Below the pieces are notes generated by a model. The model made no database searches. It saw nothing but the letters and a program-made list of their open reading frames with translations, and was not told the origin of the DNA. This document shows, in pieces, positions 9,437-19,072 of a stretch of 64,000 bases of DNA; position 1 is the first letter of the stretch, and each line of letters opens with the position of its first letter. Made by a program: the position numbers and the translations under genes. Origin of the DNA: Sedimentibacter sp. Lineage in GTDB: Bacteria > Bacillota > Clostridia > Tissierellales > Sedimentibacteraceae. Location: contig JAHDLA010000004.1 in the NCBI GenBank assembly GCA_018436705.1, positions 248,001-312,000 on the forward strand. The letters run 5' to 3'.

Positions 9437-9465
9437 ATATTATCAGAATTTTACATAAATTACAA
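9437..9465 (-). promoter_or_regulatory. Promoter of the M16 protease-dut-ylmC unit
   Basis: Minus strand TTGTAA (9460-9465), 17-base spacer, TAATAT (9437-9442). It lies between the deacetylase terminator and the short peptide frame. Confidence 0.65.
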
Positions 9466-9477
9466 TACTTTAATTAT

Positions 9478-9510
9478 AAAGGGCATAATTGATTAGAATT
9501 ACGCCCTTTT
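9478..9510 (-). terminator. Terminator after polysaccharide deacetylase
   Basis: Near-perfect 13-bp stem (AAAGGGCGTAATT with AATTATGCCCTTT, one G-U pair), 6-base loop, directly after the deacetylase stop. The U-run after it is weak (ATAATT). Confidence 0.6.
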
Positions 9511-9514
9511 ATAC

Positions 9515-10414
9515 CTAATTTATATACATATTGTAGAACTGCTCTCCTTCAGTCAATGAAATACCTCTGTACTCAGACATTTCGCTTACCGTAACAAGTT
9601 GATATCCTCTTTCCACAAGTTCCGGAATAACTATCTTTGCCGCTTCGGCAGTGCTTTCATATAAATCATGCATGAGAACTATGTCTCCGTCCTGTACATT
9701 TTCCAAAATTTCATTTACGATCATTTCTGTATTTCTATTTTCCCAGTCACGTGTATCAACAGACCATTTAATAACTGGTTTTAAGATTTTTTTGTTCAAT
9801 TCATCATCACTTGCACCATAAGGTGGTCTCATTATTGCCGGAGTGTACCCCGTAGCACTATAAATCAAATCATCCGTACCTTTAACCTGCTTGTATAACT
9901 CTTCATCCGTAACAGTGGTTAAGTCTTTATGGTTATAGGTATGATTTCCTATCTCATTTCCTTCGTTTATTATTTGATTTAATGTATCCTTATACTTATT
10001 AACGCTTGATCCCACAACGAAAAATGTCGCTTTAGAATTATTTTCCCGCAATACTTCAAGTATTTCAGGAGTATATTTGGATGGACCGTCATCAAATGTC
10101 AAAGCAACTACTGGCTTGTCATAATCCAATTCACTTGTATCCTGCTGCTCCGGATTAATAAGCGCCTGTTCTTCATCAGCAGGTGCCTGTTCTTCATCAG
10201 CAGGTACCTGTTCTTCAGACTTAGTTTCCTGCTGTTCTTCTACAGATTCTGACGCATACACTGAAAAATCCAGTGCTTTTTCTACAGAATATTTTGCATG
10301 TCCTAAATTCGGTAAGTTGTATTGTTGTATACCGCCTTCCTTAGCATTCGCTCCAATATTAATAGACAAAATCATCAATGCTATCAATGATAAAATCAAT
10401 ACTTTTTTCATCAT
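9515..10414 (-). CDS. Secreted polysaccharide deacetylase (NodB domain, YlxY-like)
   Basis: A 299-aa carbohydrate esterase family 4 protein that probably removes acetyl groups from peptidoglycan or a related glycan outside the cell. Residues 1-24 are a signal peptide ending near NIGANA. Residues 55-95 are an acidic linker with repeated PADEEQ. The NodB domain starts near 98: TFDDGPSKYTPEIL holds the metal and catalytic aspartates, GNHTYNHKD the His pair, RPPYGA motif 3 and LMHDLYE motif 5. In Bacillus a similar gene (ylxY) also sits between pnp and the M16 protease, so the position is conserved. Confidence 0.92.
   Translation of the reverse strand: MMKKVLILSLIALMILSINIGANAKEGGIQQYNLPNLGHAKYSVEKALDFSVYASESVEEQQETKSEEQVPADEEQAPADEEQALINPEQQDTSELDYDKPVVALTFDDGPSKYTPEILEVLRENNSKATFFVVGSSVNKYKDTLNQIINEGNEIGNHTYNHKDLTTVTDEELYKQVKGTDDLIYSATGYTPAIMRPPYGASDDELNKKILKPVIKWSVDTRDWENRNTEMIVNEILENVQDGDIVLMHDLYESTAEAAKIVIPELVERGYQLVTVSEMSEYRGISLTEGEQFYNMYIN
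10165..10219. repeat. 21-bp tandem repeat coding an acidic linker
   Basis: Two and a half copies of a 21-base unit beginning GCCTGTTCTTCATC, in frame in the deacetylase. They encode heptads of the form (A/V)PADEEQ. Copy number is likely to vary by slippage. Confidence 0.8.
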
Positions 10415-10447
10415 ATCCCCCCATTAATATATGTTTAATATATATAA

Positions 10448-10476
10448 ATTATATATCTTTTTAATATATGCATCAA
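10448..10476 (-). promoter_or_regulatory. Promoter of the polysaccharide deacetylase
   Basis: Minus strand TTGATG (10471-10476), 17-base spacer, consensus TATAAT (10448-10453), then a GGGGGGAT ribosome site. The rest of the gap up to pnp (10477-10692) is AT-rich and I see no gene or clear terminator in it. Confidence 0.65.
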
Positions 10477-10692
10477 CACTCACTAACAGGATATAAAGGT
10501 ATAAATATCATAGTAATAACATCAATTTCAAAAATCACCATATTTTTATGCTATGCCCTTTCATAACTTTCCATAATGAGTAAATTATAATAACTCTTGT
10601 TTTAAAAATCAGAAAATAAAAAATAACAAAATCTCGGTCTTACCTTGACATTGTTATCTTATTATCTTAAAGCATTTATTATTACCGATATA

Positions 10693-12789
10693 TTATTTAT
10701 TTTCGGTTTCTTTTATAGCTTCTTTTCTTGAAAGTTTTATTTTTCCTTGATTGTCGATTTCTATTACTTTAACAAGTATTTCATCGCCTACGCTTAAAAC
10801 GTCCTCTACTTTTGCTACTCTTTTGTCAGATATCTGAGATATATGCAGAAGTCCGTCTTTGTTATTTGTAAGTTCAACAAACGCTCCAAATGTAACAATT
10901 CTTACAACCTTGCCGAGCATTATTTCTCCTACTTCTATTTCCTTAATAATGCCTTCAATTATTTCTTTAGCTTTATAAGCACTCTCAACATTTTCGGCAG
11001 CTATGAGTACTGAACCGTCATCTTCAATGTCAATTTTTACTCCCGTTTCTTCGATTATCTTATTGATAACCTTACCGCCTGCTCCTATAACATCTCTTAT
11101 CTTATCAGGATTAATTGTCATGCTTATTATCTTAGGTGCGTACTTGCTTATTTCATCTCTTGGTTTATCAATGCATGAAAGCATTTTATCCAATATAAAC
11201 AGTCTTCCCACGCGAGCCTTTTCCAATGCATTTGTTAAAACGCTTCTGTCAATTCCATGAACCTTTATATCCATTTGAATTGCAGTTATACCATCTTTTG
11301 TTCCGGCTACCTTGAAGTCCATATCTCCCAAAAAGTCTTCCATTCCCTGAATATCCGTAAGAACGACAACATTGTCATCTTGTTTCATTAATCCCATTGC
11401 CACTCCTGCTACAGGTGATTTAATAGGGACTCCAGCGTCCATTAGGGACAACGTACTTCCGCATACAGAAGCCTGTGAAGTTGAACCGTTTGAGCTAAGA
11501 ACTTCAGAAACAAGTCTTATTGTGTAAGGAAACACATCCACCGATGGAATAACAGGCTCCAATGCTCTCTCTGCCAATGCTCCGTGTCCGATTTCCCTTC
11601 TGCCAGGTCCTCTTGAAGGTCTGGTTTCTCCTACTGAATAAGATGGAAAATTGTAATGATGCATGTATCTTTTAGATGTTTCCTCAGATATACCGTCAAG
11701 CGTCTGTTCATCACTTGAAACTCCCAGAGTCGTTACTGTAAGAACCTGAGTCTGACCCCTTGTAAATATTGCAGAGCCGTGAGTTCTCGGAAGCATTCCA
11801 ACTTCGCATGAAATTTTTCTTATTTCATCTATTTGTCTGTTATCTGGCCTTATACCTCTTACAAGAATATTTTCTCTTACTTTTTCCTTAATTATAGTAT
11901 AAAGAGCATCATCGATATCAGCTTCATTTTCAGGATACTTTTCCAAGAATACTTCCTTTGTTTGAGCTTTAAAACTATCGATTCTGTCTTGCCTTTCAAG
12001 CTTATCTTTAACTATTATAGCCTCATTTATTATAGGTGCGGCATACTCTCTGATTTCTTGTTCGATCGATTCATCACATACAAATTTTATATAGTCTGAT
12101 TTTTTTTCTTTTCCTACTTCTGCCTTTATTTCACTAATAAAGTCGCAAATTTTCTTAATTTCTTCGTGAGCAAACAATATTGCTTCAAGCATTTTGGCTT
12201 CGCTTATTTCATCTGCACCGGCTTCAACCATCATTATTGCTTCTTTTGTACCTGAAACTGTTAAGTTCAAAGCCGTAGTTTCTCTTTCCTTACTGCTTGG
12301 GTTTATAATAAATTCATCATTAATAAGACCTATGTTTACAGAACCTGTTGGTCCGTCAAACGGGATGTCTGATATGGTCAATGCAATTGAAGAACCTATC
12401 ATTCCGGCTATTTCAGGTGAACAATCCTGATCCACCGACAATACAGTAACAGTTACCGAAACATCATTTCTGTATCCTTTCGGAAACAGCGGTCTCAACG
12501 GTCTGTCTATTAGTCTTGACGTAAGTATTGCCTTTTCTCCCGGTTTACCTTCTCTTTTAATAAATCCTCCGGGAATTTTTCCCACAGAATAAAGCTTCTC
12601 CTCAAAATCAACGCTCAACGGAAAAAAGTCTATACCCTGTCTTGGCTCTTTTGATGCCGCAACATTAGCCATTATTACCGTATCTCCGTATTGTACGATG
12701 CAAGAGCCGTTTGTAAGCTCTGCTATTTTGCCGGTAGTAACTTTTAATTCTCTTCCTGCGAGCGTATATTTAAAAACTTTTTCTTCCAT
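10693..12789 (-). CDS. pnp: Polyribonucleotide nucleotidyltransferase (PNPase)
   Basis: 3'-5' phosphorolytic exoribonuclease and RNA tailing enzyme of the degradosome. The 698-aa protein has two RNase PH domains with a helical domain between them (about 1-545; [11 protein letters not shown] and [17 protein letters not shown] are characteristic), a KH domain with [11 protein letters not shown] (about 560-610) and an S1 domain (about 620-690, [15 protein letters not shown]). Length and order are complete. It follows rpsO, the universal arrangement, with a hairpin between them. A GGAGG site precedes the ATG. Confidence 0.97.
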   Translation of the reverse strand: MEEKVFKYTLAGRELKVTTGKIAELTNGSCIVQYGDTVIMANVAASKEPRQGIDFFPLSVDFEEKLYSVGKIPGGFIKREGKPGEKAILTSRLIDRPLRPLFPKGYRNDVSVTVTVLSVDQDCSPEIAGMIGSSIALTISDIPFDGPTGSVNIGLINDEFIINPSSKERETTALNLTVSGTKEAIMMVEAGADEISEAKMLEAILFAHEEIKKICDFISEIKAEVGKEKKSDYIKFVCDESIEQEIREYAAPIINEAIIVKDKLERQDRIDSFKAQTKEVFLEKYPENEADIDDALYTIIKEKVRENILVRGIRPDNRQIDEIRKISCEVGMLPRTHGSAIFTRGQTQVLTVTTLGVSSDEQTLDGISEETSKRYMHHYNFPSYSVGETRPSRGPGRREIGHGALAERALEPVIPSVDVFPYTIRLVSEVLSSNGSTSQASVCGSTLSLMDAGVPIKSPVAGVAMGLMKQDDNVVVLTDIQGMEDFLGDMDFKVAGTKDGITAIQMDIKVHGIDRSVLTNALEKARVGRLFILDKMLSCIDKPRDEISKYAPKIISMTINPDKIRDVIGAGGKVINKIIEETGVKIDIEDDGSVLIAAENVESAYKAKEIIEGIIKEIEVGEIMLGKVVRIVTFGAFVELTNNKDGLLHISQISDKRVAKVEDVLSVGDEILVKVIEIDNQGKIKLSRKEAIKETENK

Positions 12790-12834
12790 TTGTACCTCCT
12801 TCTAATAGTTTGAAATCTTTTGAATGATAAATAA

Positions 12835-12854
12835 GAGCGGGATTTTCCCCGCTC
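12835..12854 (-). terminator. Hairpin between rpsO and pnp
   Basis: Perfect 7-bp GC-rich stem (GAGCGGG/CCCGCTC, 6-base loop) followed by TTATTTA in the minus RNA. It may be a leaky terminator or a processing site separating rpsO from pnp. Confidence 0.65.
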
Positions 12855-12859
12855 CTTAA

Positions 12860-13123
12860 TTATCTTCTTAATCCTAATTTTGCAACAATACTTCTGTATC
12901 TTTCGATGTCATTTTCCTTTAAGTAGTTAAGAAATCCTCTTCTTTGACCAACCATTTGCAAAAGACCTCTTCTTGAGTGATGATCTTTTTTGTTGTCCTT
13001 CAAGTGTTCAGTTAAATTGTTGATTCTGTGAGTCAGCAATGCTATCTGAACTTCCGGAGATCCCGTATCCTTTTCATTGATTCTGTACTGTTCAATAATT
13101 TGTGTTTTTTGTTCCTTAGTCAT
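12860..13123 (-). CDS. rpsO: 30S ribosomal protein S15
   Basis: Primary 16S rRNA-binding protein of the platform. Conserved segments [28 protein letters not shown] and LNYLK are all present. The ATG at 13123 has a GGAGG 5 bases upstream; a TTG four codons earlier lies on that site and is not used. 87 aa is normal. The gene has its own promoter and a leader stem-loop (see those entries), consistent with autogenous control known for S15 in several bacteria. Confidence 0.97.
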   Translation of the reverse strand: MTKEQKTQIIEQYRINEKDTGSPEVQIALLTHRINNLTEHLKDNKKDHHSRRGLLQMVGQRRGFLNYLKENDIERYRSIVAKLGLRR

Positions 13124-13152
13124 ATTGTCCTCCAATAATAATTTTTATTTCA

Positions 13153-13200
13153 CCAATAATCCAAGCAATACGTTGAGGATTCGAAAAACTTAGATTATGG
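13153..13200 (-). ncRNA. rpsO leader stem-loop, candidate S15 autoregulatory site
   Basis: In the 5' leader of rpsO, CCATAATCTAAG (13189-13200 on the minus strand) can pair with CTTGGATTATTGG just upstream of the ribosome site, closing a 23-base loop. The position between a clear promoter and the rpsO start fits an S15-binding control element. Rfam S15 leaders differ in shape among phyla; I have not matched this to one. Confidence 0.5.
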
Positions 13201-13211
13201 AAATACAATAA

Positions 13212-13240
13212 ATTTTACCATACTACTTGTTTTTTGTAAA
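13212..13240 (-). promoter_or_regulatory. rpsO promoter
   Basis: Minus strand TTTACA (13235-13240), 17-base spacer, TAAAAT (13212-13217), just after ribF. Confidence 0.65.
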
Positions 13241-13269
13241 CCTAAATTTAATTTTTTAATACAAAATTA

Positions 13270-14028
13270 TCAGCTTTCAACTTTGTCTAAAAATATTATA
13301 TCATTGCCATTTTCAATCTTTTCGCCAAAAGTCAAGACAGAACCATATCTGTTAGACGCAATTTTAAGTATCATTTCCCTATTTCCCATCTTTATCTTAT
13401 ATCTGCCGTCGGGAGGCACTATGATACTGCTTTTATTATTCACAAAAGCAGCATTTTTATTAGTATCTATATTAATTTCCTCGTTAAATATAGTATAATT
13501 ATCAATCAAAAGATTATTTGCTTCGCGAATTTTGCCTTCATTTAACAAATTTCGCACCAGAGTGCTGCTTACAACTATTCCGTTATATTTTACCGGATGT
13601 ATTTCTTCTACGTTGTAACCGTACTTACCCTGAAATTTTTTCAGCGTATTTACATTTCCTTCAGCTTTGTACCCAAATGTAAAATTGTACCCTACTACGA
13701 TATTTTTTGCATTGTGCCTATCTATGAGAATTTCACGAATAAACTGTTCCGGAGAATATTTTGAAACAACCTCGTCAAGCAGTATTTCCTCTACCTCTGT
13801 CACACTATAGGATTTTAAAAGCTCCAGCTTTATGTTTCCTGAATTTATGTACTTGATGTTGCAATTCGATTTTCTTAAATCTTTTTTTATAAACTTGAAA
13901 GTAATTATTATACTGTCCTGATTTTTTTCATGACTTAATTCAATCATACGTCTTATAAGCACGTCATGACCTGTATGAATACCATCAAAATTACCGATGG
14001 CAACACACGATCCGTTTATGTTTTTCAT
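13270..14028 (-). CDS. ribF: FAD synthetase-type protein (RibF lacking a normal riboflavin kinase domain)
   Basis: The N-terminal FMN adenylyltransferase domain is recognisable: GNFDGIHTGHDVLI supplies the nucleotide-binding HxGH, followed by VGYNFTFGYKAEG and SSTLVRNLLNEG. Normal bifunctional RibF is about 305-315 aa and ends in a flavokinase beta-barrel. Here the protein is only 252 aa, the PTAN metal/ATP motif is not visible, and the last 80 residues keep just a weak echo (VPPDGRYKIKMG). It may therefore make FAD from FMN but not FMN from riboflavin. The ATG at 14028 has AGGTGG 5 bases upstream. It sits between truB and rpsO as usual. Confidence 0.8.
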   Translation of the reverse strand: MKNINGSCVAIGNFDGIHTGHDVLIRRMIELSHEKNQDSIIITFKFIKKDLRKSNCNIKYINSGNIKLELLKSYSVTEVEEILLDEVVSKYSPEQFIREILIDRHNAKNIVVGYNFTFGYKAEGNVNTLKKFQGKYGYNVEEIHPVKYNGIVVSSTLVRNLLNEGKIREANNLLIDNYTIFNEEINIDTNKNAAFVNNKSSIIVPPDGRYKIKMGNREMILKIASNRYGSVLTFGEKIENGNDIIFLDKVES

Positions 14029-14044
14029 TAGTACCACCTATAGC

Positions 14045-14917
14045 TCATATAAGCATTTTTTCTATTTTAACTGAATTGTTTCCGGTTTTTTTCCCTATTC
14101 CGACAAGTTTGTTTCTGCAGAAAATGTAAAATTCACTGCTGTTACGAACATCAACCTCGGCAAAAGCTTCGTTTCCTGCAGCCAGTCTGTCATAATACCG
14201 TTCATTAACGATAATTTTTTCTAAAGGATACATCTCATCAATGGAAATAAGACATTCATTTAATTTATTGAAAGCAAATAAATACTCCAACTCATCTAAA
14301 GTTACAGAATTTTCAATATGTAAACCTTTTGCTTCCGTTCTTACGAGTATACCCATATGCCCAAATGTTCCAAGTCTTTCTCCTATATCATTGCACAATG
14401 TTCTCATATATGTTCCCTTAGAACATTTAACTTTCATGAGAACTCTGTTGTCTTCAAATTTTATAATCTCTATTCTTTTTATATTTATCAATTTGCCGGG
14501 TTTATCAACTTCAATGTTCTGTCTGGCATATTCATATAATTTTTTTCCGTTTAATTTAACAGCCGAATACATAGGCGGAACTTGAAGCTGTTCTCCCTCA
14601 AAATTCTTCAAAATATCATGAATTTCTTCAACACTGACACTGAAATTATATTTTTCATCAACTATCTTGCCATAACTGTCTTGAGTATCTGTTTTTTGAC
14701 CAAGGATAAGTTCACAGACATATTCTTTATCGCCACTCATAAGATAATCGCTTATTTTTGTTCCCTTACCTACGCATATTGCCATGACTCCGGCTACATT
14801 TGGGTCAAGCGTACCTGCATGGCCAATTTTTTTCATGTTTAAAATTTTTCGGACTCTGCTTACAACATCATGAGATGTCATTCCAGTCGGCTTCAAAACA
14901 TTTAATATTCCGTTCAT
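14045..14917 (-). CDS. truB: tRNA pseudouridine(55) synthase
   Basis: Isomerises U55 in the T loop of tRNAs. The 290-aa protein begins with GILNVLKPTGMTSHDVV; the catalytic aspartate lies in GHAGTLDPNVAGVM (about residue 39). Other family motifs are YEYARQNIEVDK and KCSKGTYMRTLCNDIG. The C-terminal domain is short, as in Firmicutes. Its ATG overlaps the nrnA stop (ATGA), so the two are translationally coupled. Confidence 0.96.
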   Translation of the reverse strand: MNGILNVLKPTGMTSHDVVSRVRKILNMKKIGHAGTLDPNVAGVMAICVGKGTKISDYLMSGDKEYVCELILGQKTDTQDSYGKIVDEKYNFSVSVEEIHDILKNFEGEQLQVPPMYSAVKLNGKKLYEYARQNIEVDKPGKLINIKRIEIIKFEDNRVLMKVKCSKGTYMRTLCNDIGERLGTFGHMGILVRTEAKGLHIENSVTLDELEYLFAFNKLNECLISIDEMYPLEKIIVNERYYDRLAAGNEAFAEVDVRNSSEFYIFCRNKLVGIGKKTGNNSVKIEKMLI

Positions 14918-15894
14918 TTCTCTCCAAAATATTCTTTAAATGTTTCCACCAGCAAACTCTTGGAATTTTTAACCGTATCGTTTATTTCAAATCCTGCAGC
15001 TTTAGCATGCCCGCCACCGCCAAATTTTTCCGATATCTTGGAAACATCTATATTATTTTTTGATCTTAAACTTACCTTTGTATTACAATCTTCATACTCC
15101 TTAAGTACACAAGACACTTCAACTTCTTTTATTCCTCTTATAAACTCTACTACTCCGTCAATATCATTCATATCAGTATTATTTTTTTCAAGAATATCTC
15201 TCGTAATAGAAGTTATTCCAAATTTATTTTTATAGTACAACTCTATTCCACTGATACAATCAATGTAAGCCTTCACAACATTTGCAGGCTTAGAATTATA
15301 AACTATGTTGTCCACATGAGACGCATCCACTCCCAGATCCATAAGCTCCGCCGTTTTCCTATGAGTATCTCCAGTTGTACTGGAATAGCTAAATTTTCCT
15401 GTGTCAGTCAATATAGCTATATAAATGAATGTTGCAACTTGCTGAGGAATTTCATTGTCAAACATTTTTAATATATCGTATAGAAGCTCCCCAGTAGAGC
15501 TCATAGAAGAATCTATTACATTAATATCTGCATATCCTTCATTGGTTTTATGGTGGTCTATACATATAGTTTTGCCGGCATGAGAAAATACATCCATAAA
15601 TTTTCCTAGTCTGCCTAAATCACTGCAATCAAGAACCACCAGTAAATCAAACTCTTCTCCCTCATACTCAGATGCAATTACGCTTTCATCAACTAAAGGT
15701 TTATAATTAAAAGGAATGCTGCCGTCAATATACACTGTCAAGTTTTTTTTATTAATAGATTTCAAGAACTCGTACAGGGCCATCACTGACCCTATACAGT
15801 CTCCATCAGGGGCTTTATGTCCTGTGATGCAGATTTTTTGAGAATTATTTATTAGATTAAATATTTCCTTCACATCATTCATCAATGGATTCAT
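14914..15894 (-). CDS. nrnA: DHH family nanoRNase / pAp phosphatase NrnA
   Basis: Manganese-dependent phosphoesterase that degrades very short RNAs and dephosphorylates 3'-phosphoadenosine-5'-phosphate. DHH domain motifs are GHKAPDGDCIGS, VVLDCSDLGR and CIDHHKTNE; the DHHA1 domain ends with GGGGHAKAAGF, which binds the substrate base. I chose the ATG at 15894, which has an AGGAAGG site 6 bases upstream; an ATG 8 codons earlier has none. It overlaps the end of rbfA by 20 bases. The rbfA-nrnA-truB order is typical of Firmicutes. Confidence 0.93.
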   Translation of the reverse strand: MNPLMNDVKEIFNLINNSQKICITGHKAPDGDCIGSVMALYEFLKSINKKNLTVYIDGSIPFNYKPLVDESVIASEYEGEEFDLLVVLDCSDLGRLGKFMDVFSHAGKTICIDHHKTNEGYADINVIDSSMSSTGELLYDILKMFDNEIPQQVATFIYIAILTDTGKFSYSSTTGDTHRKTAELMDLGVDASHVDNIVYNSKPANVVKAYIDCISGIELYYKNKFGITSITRDILEKNNTDMNDIDGVVEFIRGIKEVEVSCVLKEYEDCNTKVSLRSKNNIDVSKISEKFGGGGHAKAAGFEINDTVKNSKSLLVETFKEYFGEK

Positions 15895-16252
15895 CTTCAG
15901 CCTTCCTGCTTTCTTCATCTTTAATAACCTTATTTATAAGGCTCGACATATATATTCCTTTTTCTATTGAATCATCTTTTTCAAATATCAATTCAGGCGT
16001 TATGCGCATTTTGACTCTTTTCCCTACTTCACGTCTGATAAAACCGCCAGCGCTCTTTAGTGCTTTCAGAGTTTGTTCAATATCTCCGTATACGGAAATA
16101 TATACTTTTGCATATTTTAAATCTTCCGTTACATGAACATCCGTAACACTCGTTAGGTCTGATATTCTTGGGTCTTTTACTTCATTTCTGATTACTTCAG
16201 ATATAACTTTTTTCATTTCGCCCGACAATCTGTTATTTCTTCTATTTGCCAT
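15875..16252 (-). CDS. rbfA: Ribosome-binding factor A
   Basis: Small KH-type factor that binds the 16S rRNA 5' region and is needed for late 30S maturation and cold adaptation. NRLSGEMKKVISEVI, VKDPRISDLTSVTDVHVT and the later FIRREVGKRVKMRITPEL are family signatures. At 125 aa it has a short acidic C-terminal tail. It follows infB by 21 bases, part of the nusA-infB operon. Confidence 0.95.
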   Translation of the reverse strand: MANRRNNRLSGEMKKVISEVIRNEVKDPRISDLTSVTDVHVTEDLKYAKVYISVYGDIEQTLKALKSAGGFIRREVGKRVKMRITPELIFEKDDSIEKGIYMSSLINKVIKDEESRKAEDESIDE

Positions 16253-16273
16253 GTTATACCCCTTTTCTGTTGA

Positions 16274-18502
16274 CTATCTTTTTATTTCTTCCATTATATA
16301 GGCTTCCAATGAGTCGCCTTCTTTAAGATTGTTATATTTTTCAATACCTATACCGCCTTCATAGCCGGTATTTAATTCTGATACATCATCCTTAAATCTC
16401 TTTAATGAAGATATTTCTCCTTCATGGATTACTATATCATTTCTCAGCAATCTAATTTTTGATTTTCTTGTTATTTTGCCGCTTGTTACATACACTCCGG
16501 CAACTATTCCAACATTAGGCACTTTGAATGTCTGTCTAACTTCAGCTCTTCCCTGTACAACTTCCTTGTAAACCGGTGCAAGCATACCCTTTACTGCCTG
16601 TTGAATATCTTCTATGGCATTGTAAATTATATTGTAGGTACGAACATCTACATTCTCTTTCTTTGCAAGCTCCATTGCAGCTATGGATGGCCTTACATTA
16701 AATCCTATTACAATGGCATTTGACGCTGAAGCGAGCATTACATCATTTTCGTTAATTCCGCCGACGCCACCATGTATAGGATTAACCTTAACTTCATCCA
16801 TACTCTGTTTAAGCAGAGCCTGCTTAACTGCTTCTATTGAGCCGCTTACATCTGCTTTGATTATGATATTTAAGTCCTTTACTTCACCTTTTTGTATCCT
16901 GTCAAATAAATCATCCAGCGATACTTTAGATGTGGCATTCATTGTTTCCTGATGTCTTTTGTCCTTTCGCTTTTCAGCTATATTTTTAGCATCTTTTTCA
17001 TTTTCCATTACCACCAGAATGTCTCCAGCCTGCGGAGTCTCTGAAAGCCCAAGGATTTCTACAGGTACAGATGGTCCTGCCTGATTTATCTTTTTACCCT
17101 TATAATTAAACATTGCTCTGACCTTGCCGTATGCACTTCCGACCAGCACAATATTTCCCTTGCTCAATGTACCTTTTTCTATAAGTACAGTTGCAACAGG
17201 CCCTCTGCCTTTATCCAGTTTAGCTTCTACTATTGTTCCCTTTGCCGCTCTGTCAGGGTTAGCCTTTAATTCTTGTACTTCTGCTACAAGCAATATCATT
17301 TCAAGTAAATCTTCTATTCCCATGCGTTTTTTTGCTGAAACCGGCACAAATATAGTATCTCCGCCCCAGTCTTCAGATATTATACCCTGCTCTGACAGTT
17401 CTTGTTTTACTCTGTCCATGTTTGCTGTAGGTTTATCAATTTTATTTACAGCGACTATAATAGGCACTCCTGCAGCTTTCGAATGGTTGATTGCTTCTAT
17501 TGTCTGAGGCATCACTCCGTCATCTGCAGCAACAACTATGATTGCTATATCAGTAACTTTAGCTCCTCTTGCTCTCATTGAAGTAAAAGCTTCATGGCCC
17601 GGTGTGTCCAGGAAGGTAATCTTCTTTCCATTTATTTCAACCTGTGAAGCTCCTATATGCTGAGTTATTCCTCCAGCTTCATGTTCAGTCACCGCTGTGT
17701 TTCTTATTGCATCAAGAAGCGATGTTTTACCGTGGTCAACGTGACCCATTACAGTAACTATAGGCGGTCTTGGAAGCATATCTTTTTCATCGTCTGTATC
17801 TTCTTGAGCCAATGAGTCCTCCAAATTCTGAAGCTCATCTACAACTTCAATTTTAGTAATCTTAGCTCCAAGCTCTTCGCCGATTAACTGTGCAGTATCA
17901 AAATCAATTTCTTGGTTCATGTTAGCCATTATACCAAGCAGAATCAGCTTTGAAATAACAACATTAACCGGAACACCCAGCTTATCTGCAAATTCTCTTA
18001 CTATTATAGATTCTTCAATTTCGATATTTTTTATTTTATGATTCTCCTTTTTTTCATGCTCATTAGGTTTTTGCTGCTGGAACTGTTGAGGCCTATTTTT
18101 CGATTTTTTTTGGTTTTTTTTGTTAAAATTATTTTTACCTTTTGCAGATCCCTTTGAAGGTCCTTTTTCTCCGCCTTCTGTCCTTGGTTTTTGCTGTACC
18201 TGCTGTTTCTTCACAGGAGATATTAGTTTCTTGTCGACCTTCTTTAATTTAGCCTGATTTAAGTCTATTTTTTCATCAACTAAAGGCTCATCGTCGTCAA
18301 TAACTGCATTTTTTGCTCCCTTTGCAGCCTTTGCCTTTTTATTGCTGTTAATAATGTTCAATGCTTTTTTAAGCCGAATAACCTCTAAGTCCGTAATAGA
18401 ACTCATATGATTTTTTATAGTAATACCTAATTCCTGTTCTGCCAAAGCAACAAGGTCTTTACTATTCATTTTTAATTCTTTTGCAAGTTCGTATATTCTC
18501 AT
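16274..18502 (-). CDS. infB: Translation initiation factor IF-2
   Basis: GTPase that brings fMet-tRNA to the 30S subunit and promotes subunit joining. The 742-aa protein has an IF2-N helix domain (1-55), a Lys/Gln-rich linker (about 60-155), a second IF2-N domain, the G domain with GHVDHGKT near residue 255, [12 protein letters not shown] and SAK motifs, then domains II, III and the C-terminal fMet-tRNA-binding domain. Length is typical for Clostridia. It follows ylxQ by 14 bases. Confidence 0.97.
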   Translation of the reverse strand: MRIYELAKELKMNSKDLVALAEQELGITIKNHMSSITDLEVIRLKKALNIINSNKKAKAAKGAKNAVIDDDEPLVDEKIDLNQAKLKKVDKKLISPVKKQQVQQKPRTEGGEKGPSKGSAKGKNNFNKKNQKKSKNRPQQFQQQKPNEHEKKENHKIKNIEIEESIIVREFADKLGVPVNVVISKLILLGIMANMNQEIDFDTAQLIGEELGAKITKIEVVDELQNLEDSLAQEDTDDEKDMLPRPPIVTVMGHVDHGKTSLLDAIRNTAVTEHEAGGITQHIGASQVEINGKKITFLDTPGHEAFTSMRARGAKVTDIAIIVVAADDGVMPQTIEAINHSKAAGVPIIVAVNKIDKPTANMDRVKQELSEQGIISEDWGGDTIFVPVSAKKRMGIEDLLEMILLVAEVQELKANPDRAAKGTIVEAKLDKGRGPVATVLIEKGTLSKGNIVLVGSAYGKVRAMFNYKGKKINQAGPSVPVEILGLSETPQAGDILVVMENEKDAKNIAEKRKDKRHQETMNATSKVSLDDLFDRIQKGEVKDLNIIIKADVSGSIEAVKQALLKQSMDEVKVNPIHGGVGGINENDVMLASASNAIVIGFNVRPSIAAMELAKKENVDVRTYNIIYNAIEDIQQAVKGMLAPVYKEVVQGRAEVRQTFKVPNVGIVAGVYVTSGKITRKSKIRLLRNDIVIHEGEISSLKRFKDDVSELNTGYEGGIGIEKYNNLKEGDSLEAYIMEEIKR

Positions 18503-18516
18503 TAAGCCACCTCCGG

Positions 18517-18810
18517 TTATAAATTATTTAATAAATATGATGCTATGTTTATATCATTAATTGACAAAACACTCACCACCTTTCTCCCGAGACTTTTCCC
18601 CAGGATTTCTTTTTCCCCATATTCAACATATTTAACTTTATATTTTTCACACATAAATTGTATGTTTTTCTTTGTTTTATCAGAAGCATCTGCGGCAATC
18701 AGAACCAGCACGCTTTTATTACCTTTAATATCAATGCATGCCACATCATAGCCTATGGACAGTTTGCCTCCCTTTTTGGCAATGCCGAGCATTGAATATA
18801 TTTTATTCAT
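18517..18810 (-). CDS. ylxQ: L7Ae-family RNA-binding protein YlxQ
   Basis: A 97-aa L7Ae/L30e/S12e-fold protein, encoded in the nusA-infB operon of most Firmicutes. Features are [19 protein letters not shown] near the start and [14 protein letters not shown] in the middle, the K-turn binding region. It probably binds a K-turn RNA; its cellular target is not firmly known. The ATG at 18810 has GGAG 10 bases upstream and overlaps the ylxR stop by 8 bases; the reading frame is open 13 codons farther up but without a ribosome site. Confidence 0.9.
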   Translation of the reverse strand: MNKIYSMLGIAKKGGKLSIGYDVACIDIKGNKSVLVLIAADASDKTKKNIQFMCEKYKVKYVEYGEKEILGKSLGRKVVSVLSINDINIASYLLNNL

Positions 18811-19072
18811 TCTTTGCAATCTCCGCTTTGATAGCTTCATATACCTCATCCGGTATTTCAGCTTCCAGTGATTTAGACAGTCTTTTTGACTTTACAGCTT
18901 TCTCAAAGCATTCGGTTTTTTTACAGATATATGTTCCCCTACCGTTCATTTTTCCGGTAGAATCAAAGTTTATTTCATTATCTTTGTTTTTTACAATTCT
19001 GCATAGTTCCTTCTTTGGAAAACTCTCCATACACCCTATACATTTCCTCATTGGAATTTTACGAGTCTTCAT
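18803..19072 (-). CDS. ylxR: YlxR family (DUF448) RNA-binding protein
   Basis: An 89-aa protein with the family motifs RKCIGCMES at the start and GRGTYICKKTECFEKA in the middle. Homologues have a basic patch suggested to bind RNA, and roles in transcription or RNase P modulation have been proposed. It overlaps the nusA end by 4 bases and ylxQ start by 8 bases, a tightly coupled block. Confidence 0.92.
   Translation of the reverse strand: MKTRKIPMRKCIGCMESFPKKELCRIVKNKDNEINFDSTGKMNGRGTYICKKTECFEKAVKSKRLSKSLEAEIPDEVYEAIKAEIAKNE

Noticed and set aside
10640..10680. Plus-strand TTGACA followed by AT-rich sequence
   Set aside because: There is no well-placed -10 and no plus-strand gene downstream; it lies at the end of pnp.
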